From the NCBI RefSeq assembly GCF_900101125.1, contig NZ_FNFL01000004.1, positions 178,527 to 242,526 on the forward strand: a stretch of DNA of 64,000 bases, written 5' to 3'. The DNA comes from Sediminibacillus albus (GTDB lineage: Bacteria; Bacillota; Bacilli; Bacillales; Amphibacillaceae). Numbering within the stretch: position 1 is the first letter of the stretch; every line of letters begins with the position of its first letter. A program made the position numbers and the translations under genes. Below the pieces are notes generated by a model. It ran no database searches. It was not told the origin of the DNA and worked only from the letters and a program-made list of their open reading frames with translations. Positions 41,352 through 51,435 of the stretch are shown here, piece by piece.

Positions 41352-42227
41352 TTATGTGTTTGTCTGGTTTTTATCTTTGAAAAAGGCGATAACCAGTCCG
41401 CCTTCTCCGGCATAGGTGGAAATTAACGGACCCATTTCTGCCACAACGGCATCTTTAAAGGGATATTTGCTTTTAATATCTCCTAATACTTTTCTGGCTC
41501 GGTCTTCAGCATTGCAATGGGTCATCGCAATTAATTTGTCTTCCACGTTTTTTGTGTATTCGCCAATTTGTTCGATAAATCGTCGGATCGATTTTTTATC
41601 TCCGCGGACTTTTTCGCTTACTTCGATAACGCCCTCATCTTCGCTTGCCTTCATAAGCAGTTTTATATTCAGCGTCTTGGCAAGAGCCCCTTTTACTCTA
41701 TCCAATCTGCCGCCCTTAATTAAATTGTCGATCGTTTTTAGAACAAAAAGGGTTGTTGTTTGTTCTACCTTGATATGCAGGTGGTCCACTAATTCCTCGA
41801 AAGTAAAACCTTCATTTATTTTGTCTTTTGCTTCATGCAGGAGCAGGATAATCCCTGAGGACGCCGTTTTTGTATTAATAACTTCGATTTTCCGGCCGGG
41901 TTCTTCCTGTAACAGCATTTCTCTTCCCATTAACGCGTTTGCATAGGTACTGCTTAACCCTTTAGTCAAGCTAAGCATTAAAATGGGCGTTTCCGGATTT
42001 ACTTTTTTATAAGCTTCATAAAAGTCATTAGGGCTCGGAGCAGCGGAGCGGGGAAGCTCTGCTGCTTCACTTATCATTTGATTAAAGGTTGGTATATCAA
42101 TATCGACTCCCGTCCGATATTGAGTGTCTCCAAAATTCAGATAAAGAGGTACGACCTTTACATTTAGGTCCTCCACCATTTTCTTAGAAAGATCAGAACT
42201 ACCATCGGTCATTAATTGAATTCTCAT
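41352..42227 (-). CDS. DegV family fatty-acid-binding protein
   Basis: This 291-residue protein has the DegV start LMTDGSSDLSKK and the segment TRTGVDIDIPTFNQMI, cited as GVDIDIPTFNQM. TSQPSPNDF-type residues appear as PRSAAPSPNDFYEAY, with LSLTKGLSSTYANA and GGRLDRVKGALAKTLNIKLLM (cited as GGRLDRVKGALA) in the second domain. DegV proteins bind fatty acids, and FakB-type members hand them to a kinase. No fakA is adjacent. AAAGGAG precedes the ATG at good distance. The gene is in the minus direction downstream of the EamA gene. Confidence 0.9.
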   Translation of the reverse strand: MRIQLMTDGSSDLSKKMVEDLNVKVVPLYLNFGDTQYRTGVDIDIPTFNQMISEAAELPRSAAPSPNDFYEAYKKVNPETPILMLSLTKGLSSTYANALMGREMLLQEEPGRKIEVINTKTASSGIILLLHEAKDKINEGFTFEELVDHLHIKVEQTTTLFVLKTIDNLIKGGRLDRVKGALAKTLNIKLLMKASEDEGVIEVSEKVRGDKKSIRRFIEQIGEYTKNVEDKLIAMTHCNAEDRARKVLGDIKSKYPFKDAVVAEMGPLISTYAGEGGLVIAFFKDKNQTNT

Positions 42228-42329
42228 TGTATCTCCTTTTGATCAATAGTCGTAATTATTTATTTGTATTATAGCATGGCTTTATCTAAGTTTATAATGA
42301 TTGGGTACTGAGTAGAAGAAAAAATTTGA

Positions 42330-43250
42330 TCACCGCTTGTCCTTTGTTTGGCGGGAAAGCGTCAGTCTGGATTTTCTGCCTGAGGTGCTTACAATAAACA
42401 AGAACAAGCCGAAAATGACAATGGTCCCCCCAAGCCATTGTGTCCAGGTAATCTGTTCCCCCAATACAAGATAAGCTAAAATGGAAGCTCCTACCGGTTC
42501 AAAAATGATGCTCATCGAAATGGTAGAAGTGCTGACCCATTTAATCGCCCAATTGAACAGTGTATGTCCAAAGAAGGTAGGAATGATTGCTAAAGCTAGA
42601 AAAATCAACCAATCATTTAATGGGTAGCCAGTAAACGACTGTTGGAGGAGAAGATTATAAATAATTAAGGTAAGGGAGCTGACTCCATATACTACAAACG
42701 TGTAGGCCATCAAGGAAAGTCTCTTGCGTACACTCTGGCCGAGCAAAAGATAGCCAGTAACCATTACAGCACCTGAAAGGGCAAGCATGTCCCCTAGCAG
42801 GGCCATGCCGCTGACTTGTAAATCACCCCACCCGATAATCACGCTACCTATGATTGCAATCACCATGCTAATTAAGGCACCCGCAGAAAACCTTTCTTTA
42901 AAAAAGAAGTATGTTCCGAGGAAAGCAAATATCGGTTGGAGGGTTACAAGAACTACAGAACTGGCAACCGATGTATAATTTAATGATTCAAACCAGAGAA
43001 TAAAGTGGAAGGCGAGAAAAATACCTGCTAGGGCAGAGAAACACCAATCTTTTTTGTCAATCTGTATTAATTCCTTTCGGTGTTTGACAAGCACGTAAGG
43101 AGCCATTAACAAAACAGCAAGCAATAATCGGTAATTAGCTATGATCGAAGCGGGAGCACTATCAGACAGCTTTACGAAGATAGCTGCGGTAGATACGGAG
43201 ACGACTCCTACAGCAATGGCGATGTATGGTTGAACCGGTGTTTTATTCAT
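42330..43250 (-). CDS. EamA/DMT family transporter
   Basis: This 306-residue membrane protein has ten predicted helices in two EamA repeats. Family markers include AIFVKLSDSAPASIIANYRLLLA, cited as SDSAPASIIANYR, then LNYTSVASSVVLVTLQPIFAFLG in repeat 1 and STISMSIIFEPVGASILAYLVLGE in repeat 2, cited as FEPVGASILAYL. It is likely an exporter of small metabolites. The ATG at 43250, preceded by AAGGAGAAG, is chosen; the frame extends 14 codons upstream without a site. Confidence 0.87.
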   Translation of the reverse strand: MNKTPVQPYIAIAVGVVSVSTAAIFVKLSDSAPASIIANYRLLLAVLLMAPYVLVKHRKELIQIDKKDWCFSALAGIFLAFHFILWFESLNYTSVASSVVLVTLQPIFAFLGTYFFFKERFSAGALISMVIAIIGSVIIGWGDLQVSGMALLGDMLALSGAVMVTGYLLLGQSVRKRLSLMAYTFVVYGVSSLTLIIYNLLLQQSFTGYPLNDWLIFLALAIIPTFFGHTLFNWAIKWVSTSTISMSIIFEPVGASILAYLVLGEQITWTQWLGGTIVIFGLFLFIVSTSGRKSRLTLSRQTKDKR

Positions 43251-43523
43251 GAAGCTTCTCCTTATAGTAAATGTTTTTTTACATTCTAACACTCATTTAT
43301 TTGAAAATCATTTTTAATACAGGTAGAATTACATCATAGAGTGTGGTAAGATTTATTAATCCATTGAATGCTTGCTATAAGGTCTCTCCGTGCGCGAGCA
43401 GGGAAAGGCTTTTTCATTTGAAGCAGAAGCTATTTCAAAGAGCAAAGTGTAACAAGGACTGGGCAAAGTGCTTAGTTTTTAATCGCGTGGGATGAATGTG
43501 GAACTTGCATTGCAGAAGTCGAT
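43251..43523. other. Intergenic region EamA gene/cshA
   Basis: No gene is visible. A CAAAGTG direct repeat occurs near 43443 and 43466, and there is a GC-rich stretch (GTGCGCGAGCAGG). Apart from the divergent promoter region of the EamA gene I see nothing assignable. Confidence 0.4.
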
Positions 43524-43551
43524 TCGACATTAACGTAAGTTTGTATATAAT
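43524..43551 (+). promoter_or_regulatory. Sigma-A promoter of cshA
   Basis: TCGACA (43524-43529) and TATAAT (43546-43551) are 16 bp apart. The leader of about 110 nt contains a TTCTCA/TGAGAA hairpin (about 43600-43642), which may regulate the helicase mRNA. Confidence 0.65.
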
Positions 43552-43667
43552 AAGAAGTTTCTAAGAGCTGTTTAGAAGCATGAGGATCGGCTCAGAAGAC
43601 AAGTTCTCAAAACGTGCTGTACACGTGCAGAATATGAGAATTTTGTTAAAGGAGTAGGAAAAAAATA

Positions 43668-45152
43668 GTGACAACTTTTAAATCGTTAGACATATCTAAC
43701 CCGATAATGAAGGCTTTAGAAAAAATGGGGTTTGAAGAGGCTACGCCAATTCAAGCTGAGACAATTCCGCTAGCTATGCAAGGAAATGATGTCATCGGAC
43801 AAGCGCAGACAGGAACAGGTAAGACAGCTGCTTTTGGTATTCCGATGATTGAGAAAATCGAACAAGATCTTAAACGAATCCAAGGATTGGTAGTTGCGCC
43901 AACAAGAGAATTAGCTATTCAAGTAGGCGAAGAAATCAACAGGCTTGGCCGGTTTAAAGGGGTAAGAACGCTTCCTGTCTATGGCGGACAGCATATGGAA
44001 CGCCAGATTCGGGCATTGCGGGAAGGTCCGCATATCGTGGTTGCGACTCCGGGCCGTTTGCTTGACCATATCCGCAGAAAGACCATTAATATCAGCAATG
44101 TCCATACAGCTGTATTGGATGAAGCAGATGAAATGCTTAACATGGGCTTTATTGAGGATATCCGTGATATTCTTAAGTCCATTCCTGAACAAAGGCAGAC
44201 ATTGTTGTTCTCTGCTACAATGCCGAAAGAAATCAGAGACATTGCAACTACACTGATGAAAAAACCGGAAGAAGTCCGAGTGAAGGCAAAAGAAATGACA
44301 GTAGAAAACATTGATCAATTTTTCGTGGAAGTACATGAAAAACAAAAGTTTGATACGTTAACTAATTTGCTTGATGTCCATGTACCGGATCTAGCCATTA
44401 TTTTCGGAAGAACAAAAAAACGTGTCGATGAAGTAACAGAAGGGCTGCAAGCACGCGGATTCCGTGCAGAAGGTATCCATGGCGACCTTACCCAGGGCAA
44501 ACGGATGTCTGTATTGAATAAATTTAAAGCTGGACGCATTGAAATCCTGGTAGCAACAGATGTTGCGGCAAGAGGACTGGATATTTCCGGTGTAACGCAT
44601 GTTTATAACTTTGACGTTCCGCAGGATCCTGAAAGCTATGTCCACAGAATCGGCCGGACAGGGAGAGCAGGTAAGGGCGGAGAAGCGGTATCTTTCATTA
44701 CACCAAGGGAAGTCCCGCATTTGCACCTGATTGAAAAGGTTACAAAAGGAAAGATCAAACGCCTGCAAGCACCTTCGATGGACGAAGCGTTGCGCGGCCA
44801 ACAGCAAATCACCGTCGACAAGTTGAAGTCAACGATTGACAGCAAAGACTTGCAGTCATACCGTGAGACTGCTAACGAATTACTGGAGCAGCATGATTCA
44901 GTAACCGTAGTATCGGCAGCATTGAAAATGTTGACAAAAGAGCGGCGCAATGCTCCGGTTAACCTGACATCAATAGCACCCGTCAGCGTTAAGCAAGCTT
45001 ATAAAGACAAGAATAAGAAAAAATATAGAAGCAATGACAATAAGCGGAACTTCTCGAGAAAAGGCAAGCCATCCGGCAAACCTTCCCGTAACCGCAAGTT
45101 CCAAAACAAACGGAATTCAAACACGGGAAACCGTGGCAGCCAAAACTATTAA
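43668..45152 (+). CDS. cshA: DEAD-box RNA helicase CshA
   Basis: This 494-residue helicase has Q motif [14 protein letters not shown], motif I AQTGTGKT, Ia [45 protein letters not shown] and [13 protein letters not shown] basic, asparagine/arginine-rich tail (about 440-494) gives RNA binding. CshA works with the RNA degradosome, ribosome assembly and cold adaptation. The GTG at 43668 has AAAGGAG upstream; the spacing is a little long. Its place before ydbS-ydbT is as in B. subtilis (ydbR), although a strong terminator separates them here. Confidence 0.95.
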   Translation: MTTFKSLDISNPIMKALEKMGFEEATPIQAETIPLAMQGNDVIGQAQTGTGKTAAFGIPMIEKIEQDLKRIQGLVVAPTRELAIQVGEEINRLGRFKGVRTLPVYGGQHMERQIRALREGPHIVVATPGRLLDHIRRKTINISNVHTAVLDEADEMLNMGFIEDIRDILKSIPEQRQTLLFSATMPKEIRDIATTLMKKPEEVRVKAKEMTVENIDQFFVEVHEKQKFDTLTNLLDVHVPDLAIIFGRTKKRVDEVTEGLQARGFRAEGIHGDLTQGKRMSVLNKFKAGRIEILVATDVAARGLDISGVTHVYNFDVPQDPESYVHRIGRTGRAGKGGEAVSFITPREVPHLHLIEKVTKGKIKRLQAPSMDEALRGQQQITVDKLKSTIDSKDLQSYRETANELLEQHDSVTVVSAALKMLTKERRNAPVNLTSIAPVSVKQAYKDKNKKKYRSNDNKRNFSRKGKPSGKPSRNRKFQNKRNSNTGNRGSQNY

Positions 45153-45162
45153 TAAAGTTTTC

Positions 45163-45195
45163 CAGCCCCCTCTAACAATGAAGGGGGCTTTTTTC
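45163..45195 (+). terminator. Intrinsic terminator of cshA
   Basis: AGCCCCCT pairs with AGGGGGCT, followed by six T residues. Confidence 0.92.
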
Positions 45196-45367
45196 TGTTT
45201 AAAAAACCATTCGTACAAGCGTAATGCATCTACCTTATCAGGAGGTTGGAGCGGCGTGGATTTAGCGAAAAGTGAAACCGTTACCTGAATGATTCCGTAC
45301 GTATAGGGGAAGAGTATGATACTATTTTAGAAGAACGTTTGTTATCTAGAAAGGCTGGTGACTATAA

Positions 45368-45847
45368 ATGCGGCAACCTCCCAAAAATTTTATCGCAAAG
45401 GACGCTGTCAAGGTGTGGAAGATTTCAGCTCTTATACCTATTACTGTATTTTGGCTGGTGCTTATCGGTTTAACCTTTATGGCGGGTCGGTTTTCTGTCC
45501 CTTTATGGACAGTCCTTATCGGTTGGGCAGTAATGGCAACCGCTACATATCTATCGGTATTTTTAATTCCTGCGATAAAGTGGAGAAGGTGGAGATATGA
45601 AGTATTTGAACAGGAAATAGATGTTCAGCATGGTATCTTTATCGTTCAGCGTACGCTAGTGCCGATGATCCGTGTCCAGCATGTGGACACAAAGCAGGGG
45701 CCGATATTGAAGCACTTCAAGCTGGCGACAGTAACGGTGTCGACGGCTGCAACCACTCATGAAATTCCTGCCTTGCTGGAGGAAGAAGCATCAGAATTGA
45801 GAGACCGGATATCACGGCTGGCCAGGGTGGATGAAGATGATGTCTGA
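45368..45847 (+). CDS. ydbS: YdbS family membrane protein (bacterial PH domain)
   Basis: This 159-residue protein has two N-terminal membrane helices (about 18-62), followed by a PH-like YdbS/YdbT domain. Core features are RRWRYEVFEQEIDVQHGIFIVQRTLVPMIRVQHVDTKQGP, cited as VPMIRVQHVDTKQGP, and STAATTHEIPAL. YdbS and YdbT help resistance to certain peptide antibiotics in B. subtilis. The ydbT start lies within the end of this gene (17-bp overlap), so the pair is coupled. Confidence 0.9.
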   Translation: MRQPPKNFIAKDAVKVWKISALIPITVFWLVLIGLTFMAGRFSVPLWTVLIGWAVMATATYLSVFLIPAIKWRRWRYEVFEQEIDVQHGIFIVQRTLVPMIRVQHVDTKQGPILKHFKLATVTVSTAATTHEIPALLEEEASELRDRISRLARVDEDDV

Positions 45848-47291
45848 ACCGAGACGTATGCATCCGGCGACCACTATTTTTAATTTTATAAGGCTTATAA
45901 AGGACTTTATCATTCCATTGCTTATTGGTTCCTTTGCATTTGTCCGCAATATTAGCGCAAGCTCCTGGATTTGGATGTTAGCCGCAGCGCTAATAGTAGC
46001 AGGGATGATCGCTTTCAGTTTTTTATCCTGGTATCGATTTACGTATCGAGTGGAAGAAGAGGAATTAAGGATAGAATATGGACTGCTGATTAGGAAAAAG
46101 CGTTATATCTCGAAAAATAGAATCCAATCGATTGATTTGACTGCCGGCATCATTCACAGGCTTTTTGGCCTGGTAAGGGTTGAAGTACAGACGGCTGGCA
46201 GTGATAATGCAGCTGAAGCAGGCTTGAAAGCTGTAACAAGAAACGATGGTGAACAATTAAGAGATATCCTTAAAGGCTTAAAAGATACGACAGGGGAGCC
46301 GCAGGAAGGAATGAACCAGGTTCAGTCACCTGAACATCCAGATGTACCTGCCGAAAAAATCAAGTTCCCCCGTTTACTATTTGCTGCTACTACTTCTGGC
46401 GGTATTGGTGTATTTTTATCCTTATTCGCTTTAGTGGGGTCACAGTTTAATCAGATGGTGCCGGAGGGGTTTCTTAAGGGAATATATAATTGGGCAGTAC
46501 ATTTAAGTATAATGGTCATTATTGTTCTCGTTTTAATCATTTGTCTCGTATTATGGCTAATGGCGATTGCAGGTACGTTTCTCCGCTACAGCTATTTCAC
46601 CATCTACAAGCGTGAGGACGAGATATTTATCACCCGTGGATTATTAGAGAAAAAACAGGTGACCATCCCGTTGAAAAGAATTCAAGGCATTCGTATTCAG
46701 GAAAATATATTCAGGCAGCCATTCGGCTATGCAGCAGTCTATGCGGAGGTTGCAGGCGGAGCGGCAGACAAGAATGATGATTTTTCGATTGCCTTATTCC
46801 CTTTATTAAAAACGAGTGAAATCCCAGGCTTTATTGGTCAATTTTTGCCTGACTTCCAGTATGAGCAAAATTGGCGGGGACTGCCGAGGCGATCTGCGCG
46901 CAGATTTATATTGCGGGCCGCTGCTCCTGTCCTGCTAGTTGCCATTCCTTTGATTTATTTCTTTCCAATGTACAGCTGGACCGCCCTTATAGTATTGGCT
47001 GCGGCAAGTGCTCTCGGTTTTCTCCGTTATAAAGATGCTGGTTTTGCGGTGCAAAGAAATCAATTATATTTTCGGAACCGGGGCTTGAGCAGGGAAACGA
47101 TCGTAACGAAGAAAAACAGGATCCAGTCGATGTCTTCCTCTGAGCATTGGTTCCAATGGAGGAAATCTTTAAAAACAAGTTACTTCTCGATCGCTTCGCA
47201 TAGTGGACTCGGAAAAAGGTTTCGGGTAAAGGATATGGAAGCGGCTGAAGCTGATGAGTTACATGGCTGGTATTCTTTCCAGGAAAAATAA
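45831..47291 (+). CDS. ydbT: YdbT family membrane protein (bacterial PH domains)
   Basis: This 486-residue protein has about six membrane helices in three pairs, each followed by a PH-like domain. Repeated signatures are RIQSIDLTAGIIHRLFGLVRVEVQTAG, cited as NRIQSIDLTAGI, then RIQGIRIQENIFRQPFGYA (cited as IQGIRIQENIFRQP) and NRIQSMSSSEHWFQ. Role: with YdbS, an envelope function of unknown chemistry. ATGs at 45831, 45837 and 45840 are all in frame; AGGGTGG just before 45831 suits the second or third better. Confidence 0.88.
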   Translation: MKMMSEPRRMHPATTIFNFIRLIKDFIIPLLIGSFAFVRNISASSWIWMLAAALIVAGMIAFSFLSWYRFTYRVEEEELRIEYGLLIRKKRYISKNRIQSIDLTAGIIHRLFGLVRVEVQTAGSDNAAEAGLKAVTRNDGEQLRDILKGLKDTTGEPQEGMNQVQSPEHPDVPAEKIKFPRLLFAATTSGGIGVFLSLFALVGSQFNQMVPEGFLKGIYNWAVHLSIMVIIVLVLIICLVLWLMAIAGTFLRYSYFTIYKREDEIFITRGLLEKKQVTIPLKRIQGIRIQENIFRQPFGYAAVYAEVAGGAADKNDDFSIALFPLLKTSEIPGFIGQFLPDFQYEQNWRGLPRRSARRFILRAAAPVLLVAIPLIYFFPMYSWTALIVLAAASALGFLRYKDAGFAVQRNQLYFRNRGLSRETIVTKKNRIQSMSSSEHWFQWRKSLKTSYFSIASHSGLGKRFRVKDMEAAEADELHGWYSFQEK

Positions 47292-47294
47292 AAA

Positions 47295-47341
47295 AGAAGA
47301 GTTACCTTGCAGGCGTTATGCCTTCGGGTAACTCTTTTTTT
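47295..47341. terminator. Bidirectional intrinsic terminator
   Basis: AAGAGTTACC pairs with GGGTAACTCTT, followed by seven T residues. It sits between ydbT and the convergent rhomboid gene. Confidence 0.88.
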
Positions 47342-47342
47342 A

Positions 47343-48098
47343 TTAGAAAAGCCTGCCGATAAGACCGAGGATCACCAATAGGCCGATAAAGATCCAAAGT
47401 AACGGAACAATGTATTTTTTCCAGGGGAGACGCCGTTTGTTCCAACGGTTTGGATCAAACGATATATTGCCATCGTTTGCCTTCCTGTTGCGCCATAGTG
47501 AAAATGGCTGAACATTTCGCAGGAAAATTGGTGCCAGTGCAAGCCCGGCGATAAATCCAAATAAATGCCCCAGAATATTAATTCCTGGACGGAGGAAGGT
47601 CATGATAATCCCGATAACAATAATGACTGTAATGATTTGTGCATTGCCCGGATCAATTAATCGTTTTCGGAAAAACACCATATACATATAAACGCCGAAA
47701 AGGCCGTAAATAGCCCCGGAGGCTCCAACGTGTACATAGTAAGCGGAAGGTTCGACAATGAAGGTGAAGAAGTTGCCGATGATGCCGGTTAAGAAATAAA
47801 TTAGCAGAAACCTTACTTTCCCTGTCATTTGTTCCAGGGCTGGTCCGAACAATACTAAAGAAAATGAATTGAACAGAACGTGCATTACTCCGTTTGGATC
47901 ATGTAGAAAAATCGGAGTAACCAGTCTCCAATATTCACCATTTTCGATAAATATATTTACACCTGCCCCCATTTGGAACAGAGCTCTTCCAGGTCCAAGA
48001 ATGACTAATAGCCAAACAATTAGTTGGATAGCGACAAGGGTGCTCACTACAGGATAAAACCGGATAAAATCTTTAAAGCTTTCATTTCTGATAAACAT
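47343..48098 (-). CDS. ydcA: Rhomboid family intramembrane serine protease
   Basis: This 251-residue protein has six to seven membrane segments. The catalytic serine is in HVGASGAIYGLFG (about residue 129) and the catalytic histidine in NILGHLFGFIAGL (about 179); HVLFNSFSL forms the oxyanion/His-rich segment. This is the YdcA rhomboid of B. subtilis, encoded at the same place between ydbT and acpS. Its substrate is not known to me. The C-terminus has a basic linker and a final helix. A GGGGAAGT-like site precedes the ATG. Confidence 0.9.
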   Translation of the reverse strand: MFIRNESFKDFIRFYPVVSTLVAIQLIVWLLVILGPGRALFQMGAGVNIFIENGEYWRLVTPIFLHDPNGVMHVLFNSFSLVLFGPALEQMTGKVRFLLIYFLTGIIGNFFTFIVEPSAYYVHVGASGAIYGLFGVYMYMVFFRKRLIDPGNAQIITVIIVIGIIMTFLRPGINILGHLFGFIAGLALAPIFLRNVQPFSLWRNRKANDGNISFDPNRWNKRRLPWKKYIVPLLWIFIGLLVILGLIGRLF

Positions 48099-48307
48099 AT
48101 GACTTCCCCTTTTGCTAGTATTGTTCTTAATATGTATAATACTTTACATTTATAGATATTCACAAACATAGTGTATTTCTCCTGCTTACAGGAGGGTTAA
48201 TATATTTTTCTTGTCCATGGAATGAAGAAATCCGGGAAAGGAAATAGAGAATGCGTTAACCTAAGGTTATACTGAATATAAATAGTTTACGTGAAGGTTG
48301 GGTTTCA

Positions 48308-48664
48308 ATGATTTTGGGAATAGGAATAGATATCATAGAACTGGAACGGATGAAAAAAAGCATCGACGGTAATCGGCGTTTGGTGAAACGTGTACTAACA
48401 GAAAAGGAACAGGAAGTTTTTTTTCGGTTGAAATCAGATGCCAGACAGGTGGAATTCCTCGCAGGGAGGTTTGCTGCCAAAGAAGCATATGCAAAGGCTC
48501 TGGGCACCGGACTGGGAAAGTTAAGTTTTCAGGACATTGAAATTATTGCTGATGAAAAAGGAGCTCCGAAAATAAAGGTGGAGCAGTTGCCGCAGTATAA
48601 AGTATTTCTATCTATATCGCATAGTCAGGATTATGCCGTAGCACAAGTAGTGATAGAAGCTTGA
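48308..48664 (+). CDS. acpS: Holo-[acyl-carrier-protein] synthase
   Basis: This 118-residue transferase attaches 4'-phosphopantetheine from CoA to acyl carrier protein. It has the start [13 protein letters not shown] with the magnesium-binding Asp at about residue 8, and [19 protein letters not shown] with Glu at about 58; [17 protein letters not shown] closes it. The length is standard. Context: divergent from the rhomboid gene and upstream of the nnr and ydcC genes, in the acpS-alr block of Bacilli. Confidence 0.96.
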   Translation: MILGIGIDIIELERMKKSIDGNRRLVKRVLTEKEQEVFFRLKSDARQVEFLAGRFAAKEAYAKALGTGLGKLSFQDIEIIADEKGAPKIKVEQLPQYKVFLSISHSQDYAVAQVVIEA

Positions 48665-48799
48665 ACGGCAGTGTATCCTAACTGTCGGGCAGCTGTATAA
48701 AACTTCCTTGATTAAGATGTTTTCTAGAGCTTGTCAGGCTAGTCTGCATAATCGCATGGGTTGTCTCATAATATTTTAGTGCGGGTAGGAGGGAACATT

Positions 48800-50314
48800 G
48801 TGCATATTGTCACCGCAAAAGAAATGTACGAAGCTGATTGTTATGCCATCGAAAAAACAGGAATGGAAGGCAAGCTGCTCATGGAGAATGCCGGCAGAGC
48901 TGCAGCTGCGAAAGTGGAAGAACGGGCTGGAAAAGAAAAGAGAATCCTTGTGATGGCTGGGGGAGGAAGCAATGGCGGTGATGGGTTTGTCATTGCCCGG
49001 AATTTGCTGATCAATGGTTACAGGGTTTCTGTCCTGCAGCTGGTTCCAGACGAAAAAATCACAGGGGATGCAGCATACCATAAGTTGTTGTATGAAAACA
49101 CTGAGGGGGCAATTGAACGGTGGGAGTCGCCTGGTAAGCTTGAAGCAGCATTGAAGGAAGTTGACATTGTAATTGATGCGATGCTTGGTATTGGTACCAA
49201 GCTTCCTTTGCGGGAACCGTTTAATCAGGCAGTTCAAATCCTTAATGGCACAGACGTCTTTACTATCTCGATAGACATTCCAAGCGGTGTTCCTGCGGAT
49301 GAAGGCACAGCGGATGTAGAAGGGGTTATCGCTGATTACACGATTATCATCGAGCAGCCAAAACAAACGGCTTTTATTGTGTCAGCACTTCCTTTTTACG
49401 GCCAATGGGAAGTTGTGAAAATCGGCATTCCGCCTCAAGCATTTCAGCACGCTGCTATCCGGTTAACTTGGGGAAACACAGAAACGAAATCCAGCTTGCC
49501 AAACAGAAACAAATTTTCCCACAAGGGCAGCCATGGCAAAGGTTTGCTTATCGGAGGATCACTTGAGATGCCGGGCTCTATTGCATTGACGACTAGGGCC
49601 GCGTTACGGGCGGGAGCTGGATTGATTACCGCAGGTACATTACCCCAGAATATTCCAGTCATTTCCGCTCATTGCTCTGAAGCGACATATGTATCGCTGG
49701 CTGAAGCTGCCGGGAAAATTTCCAATCAGGAACTAAACACTTCTGGTTATGATGCAGTGGCTGTCGGCATGGGAATGGGCAGGGAAGAGACAACCGCCCA
49801 GTTTACCAGGAATTTGATTACCCGGGCAGAAGTGCCTGTTTTAATCGATGCAGACGGACTTCATCATGTGAAGCGTCATCTAGCCTTGCTGCAAAAACGC
49901 CGGTATCCCACAGTTTTAACTCCTCATCCGGGCGAAATGGCAATGCTGACAGGTTTCTCTGTCCAGGAAATCACGCAGCAGCCATTTTCAATAGCAAAGC
50001 AGTTTGCTATCAATTACAACGTTTACCTGGTATTGAAGGGTGCGATTACCATTGTTACTGATCCGGAGGGGAATCAATGGGTAAATACTTCAGGTAACGC
50101 TGGACTTGCCAAGGGAGGAAGCGGAGATGCGTTATCCGGCATATTACTGGCCATGATGATGCAAAACCAGACGATGCAGGCCGCATTATCAAATGGGTGT
50201 TATATCCATGGTATGTCCGCCGATCAGCAGATTGCCAAGGATCACTCCCAGCAGGACTTGTTAGCGCATGATGTGATTGATGGATTGGCTTCCGTATTTC
50301 GTGCATTTTCTTGA
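48800..50314 (+). CDS. nnr: Bifunctional NAD(P)HX epimerase and ADP-dependent dehydratase
   Basis: This 504-residue repair enzyme has an N-terminal YjeF_N epimerase domain (about 1-215; MENAGRAAA, AGGGSNGGDGFVIARNLL cited as GGGSNGGDGFVIA, DAMLGIGTKLPLREPF). A C-terminal ribokinase-like dehydratase domain follows (KGSHGKGLLIGGS, GRE-type loop, LTPHPGEMAMLTG, NTSGNAGLAKGGSGDALSG cited as GNAGLAKGGSGDALSG). It restores damaged hydrated NADH and NADPH. The GTG at 48800 has AGGAGGG 6 nt upstream and is chosen over an upstream in-frame start. Confidence 0.93.
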   Translation: MHIVTAKEMYEADCYAIEKTGMEGKLLMENAGRAAAAKVEERAGKEKRILVMAGGGSNGGDGFVIARNLLINGYRVSVLQLVPDEKITGDAAYHKLLYENTEGAIERWESPGKLEAALKEVDIVIDAMLGIGTKLPLREPFNQAVQILNGTDVFTISIDIPSGVPADEGTADVEGVIADYTIIIEQPKQTAFIVSALPFYGQWEVVKIGIPPQAFQHAAIRLTWGNTETKSSLPNRNKFSHKGSHGKGLLIGGSLEMPGSIALTTRAALRAGAGLITAGTLPQNIPVISAHCSEATYVSLAEAAGKISNQELNTSGYDAVAVGMGMGREETTAQFTRNLITRAEVPVLIDADGLHHVKRHLALLQKRRYPTVLTPHPGEMAMLTGFSVQEITQQPFSIAKQFAINYNVYLVLKGAITIVTDPEGNQWVNTSGNAGLAKGGSGDALSGILLAMMMQNQTMQAALSNGCYIHGMSADQQIAKDHSQQDLLAHDVIDGLASVFRAFS

Positions 50315-50370
50315 TTTTTTGACTTGTGCGTTCCCTTTGTCCTTTGAAATGAGACAAAGGAGTTGTGACA

Positions 50371-51393
50371 ATGAGAAAAAAATTCGGCTTAGGGGTCATT
50401 TTATTATTGGTCCTGGTCTTGGCTGCTTGTGGTGAAAAGTCGAAAGAGGATGTTGCAGATAAATTAGCGGGGAATTTAGAAAAAATGAACGGCTATAAAG
50501 TAGAAGCAAGCATGAGCCTGCAGACTGGAGAAGAAAGCCAAACGTATGACATTGAAGTTTCCCACAAGAAGAAGGATTTTTATCGGGTGCTTTTAAAGAA
50601 TGAACAAGATGAAAAAGGCAGCCAGATCATTCTTAAGAACGAAGATGGAGTTTTTGTGCTGACACCGGCTTTGAATAAAAGTTTTAAGTTCCAAAGCGAA
50701 TGGCCGAATAACAGCAGCCAGCCATATTTATACCAGTCATTAGTCAAAGATATAATCGAAGATAAAGAAGCGGATTTTAAGGCAACGGAAAATTATTATG
50801 TATTTGAAACAAAGACAAACTACCAAAATAATAATAACCTGCCTTACCAGCAAATCTATTTTGACAAAAAAGCCTATACACCTGTAATGGTCAAGGTACT
50901 CGATAAAGATAAAAACCCTTTGGTAGAGGTTCAATTCTCTTCCTTTGAACTAGATCCGGAATTTGCCTCCGACACCTTTGAAATCGAGAAAAACATGACT
51001 AGCGGAACGCTTGGTATCCCGGTAATGGCAGAGGAAGAAACCAACAGTGAATTAGAAGTCTTTTACCCGTTAGAGAGAGCGGGCGCTGAGTTGATTGAAA
51101 AGAAAGAAGTAGACACTGAGAACGGAAAACGGGTGATCTTAACCTTCGCAGGAGAGAAAAATTTCACACTGGTCCAAGAGAAAGCAGATGCATTCCCTGC
51201 AAGTGCTTTAGTTCCTGAGCAAGTCAACGGTGAGATGGTCAACCTGGGATTTACCATGGGAGCTTTAACAGAAGCGGCATTGGAATGGCATCATAACGGA
51301 AATTCTTATTATTTAGCCAGTGAAGACTTAACAAAAGCAGAGCTGATTGAGGTTGCAAGCTCTGTATCTGTAACAGGAGAAGAAGTCAAATAA
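50371..51393 (+). CDS. ydcC: YdcC-like lipoprotein (LolA-like, GerS family)
   Basis: This 340-residue protein has a lipoprotein signal, KKFGLGVILLLVLVLAAC with lipobox LAAC. The rest has LolA-like beta structure with many short charged repeats (YDIEVSHKKKDFYRVLLKN, PYQQIYFDKKAYTPVMVKVLDKD cited as YQQIYFDKKAYTPV). It matches B. subtilis YdcC and the GerS-type outer-membrane-lipoprotein-sorting-like fold. The position between acpS/nnr and alr is conserved. The ATG at 50371 is preferred over the GTG at 50365, for spacing to AAAGGAG. The precise role is unknown; sporulation-related function is suggested for relatives. Confidence 0.88.
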   Translation: MRKKFGLGVILLLVLVLAACGEKSKEDVADKLAGNLEKMNGYKVEASMSLQTGEESQTYDIEVSHKKKDFYRVLLKNEQDEKGSQIILKNEDGVFVLTPALNKSFKFQSEWPNNSSQPYLYQSLVKDIIEDKEADFKATENYYVFETKTNYQNNNNLPYQQIYFDKKAYTPVMVKVLDKDKNPLVEVQFSSFELDPEFASDTFEIEKNMTSGTLGIPVMAEEETNSELEVFYPLERAGAELIEKKEVDTENGKRVILTFAGEKNFTLVQEKADAFPASALVPEQVNGEMVNLGFTMGALTEAALEWHHNGNSYYLASEDLTKAELIEVASSVSVTGEEVK

Positions 51394-51400
51394 TGTTTTA

Positions 51401-51435
51401 GCAGGCAGGCTCCGCATTAGGGTCTGCTTTATTTT
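51401..51435 (+). terminator. Weak terminator after ydcC
   Basis: AGCAG and CTGCT flank a GC-rich loop and are followed by TTATTTTTTTT. The stem is short but the T-tract is strong. Confidence 0.5.

Noticed and set aside
43911..44345. Minus-strand frames of 110-144 codons inside cshA
   Set aside because: They are shadows of the helicase gene, with no ribosome binding site and no family likeness.
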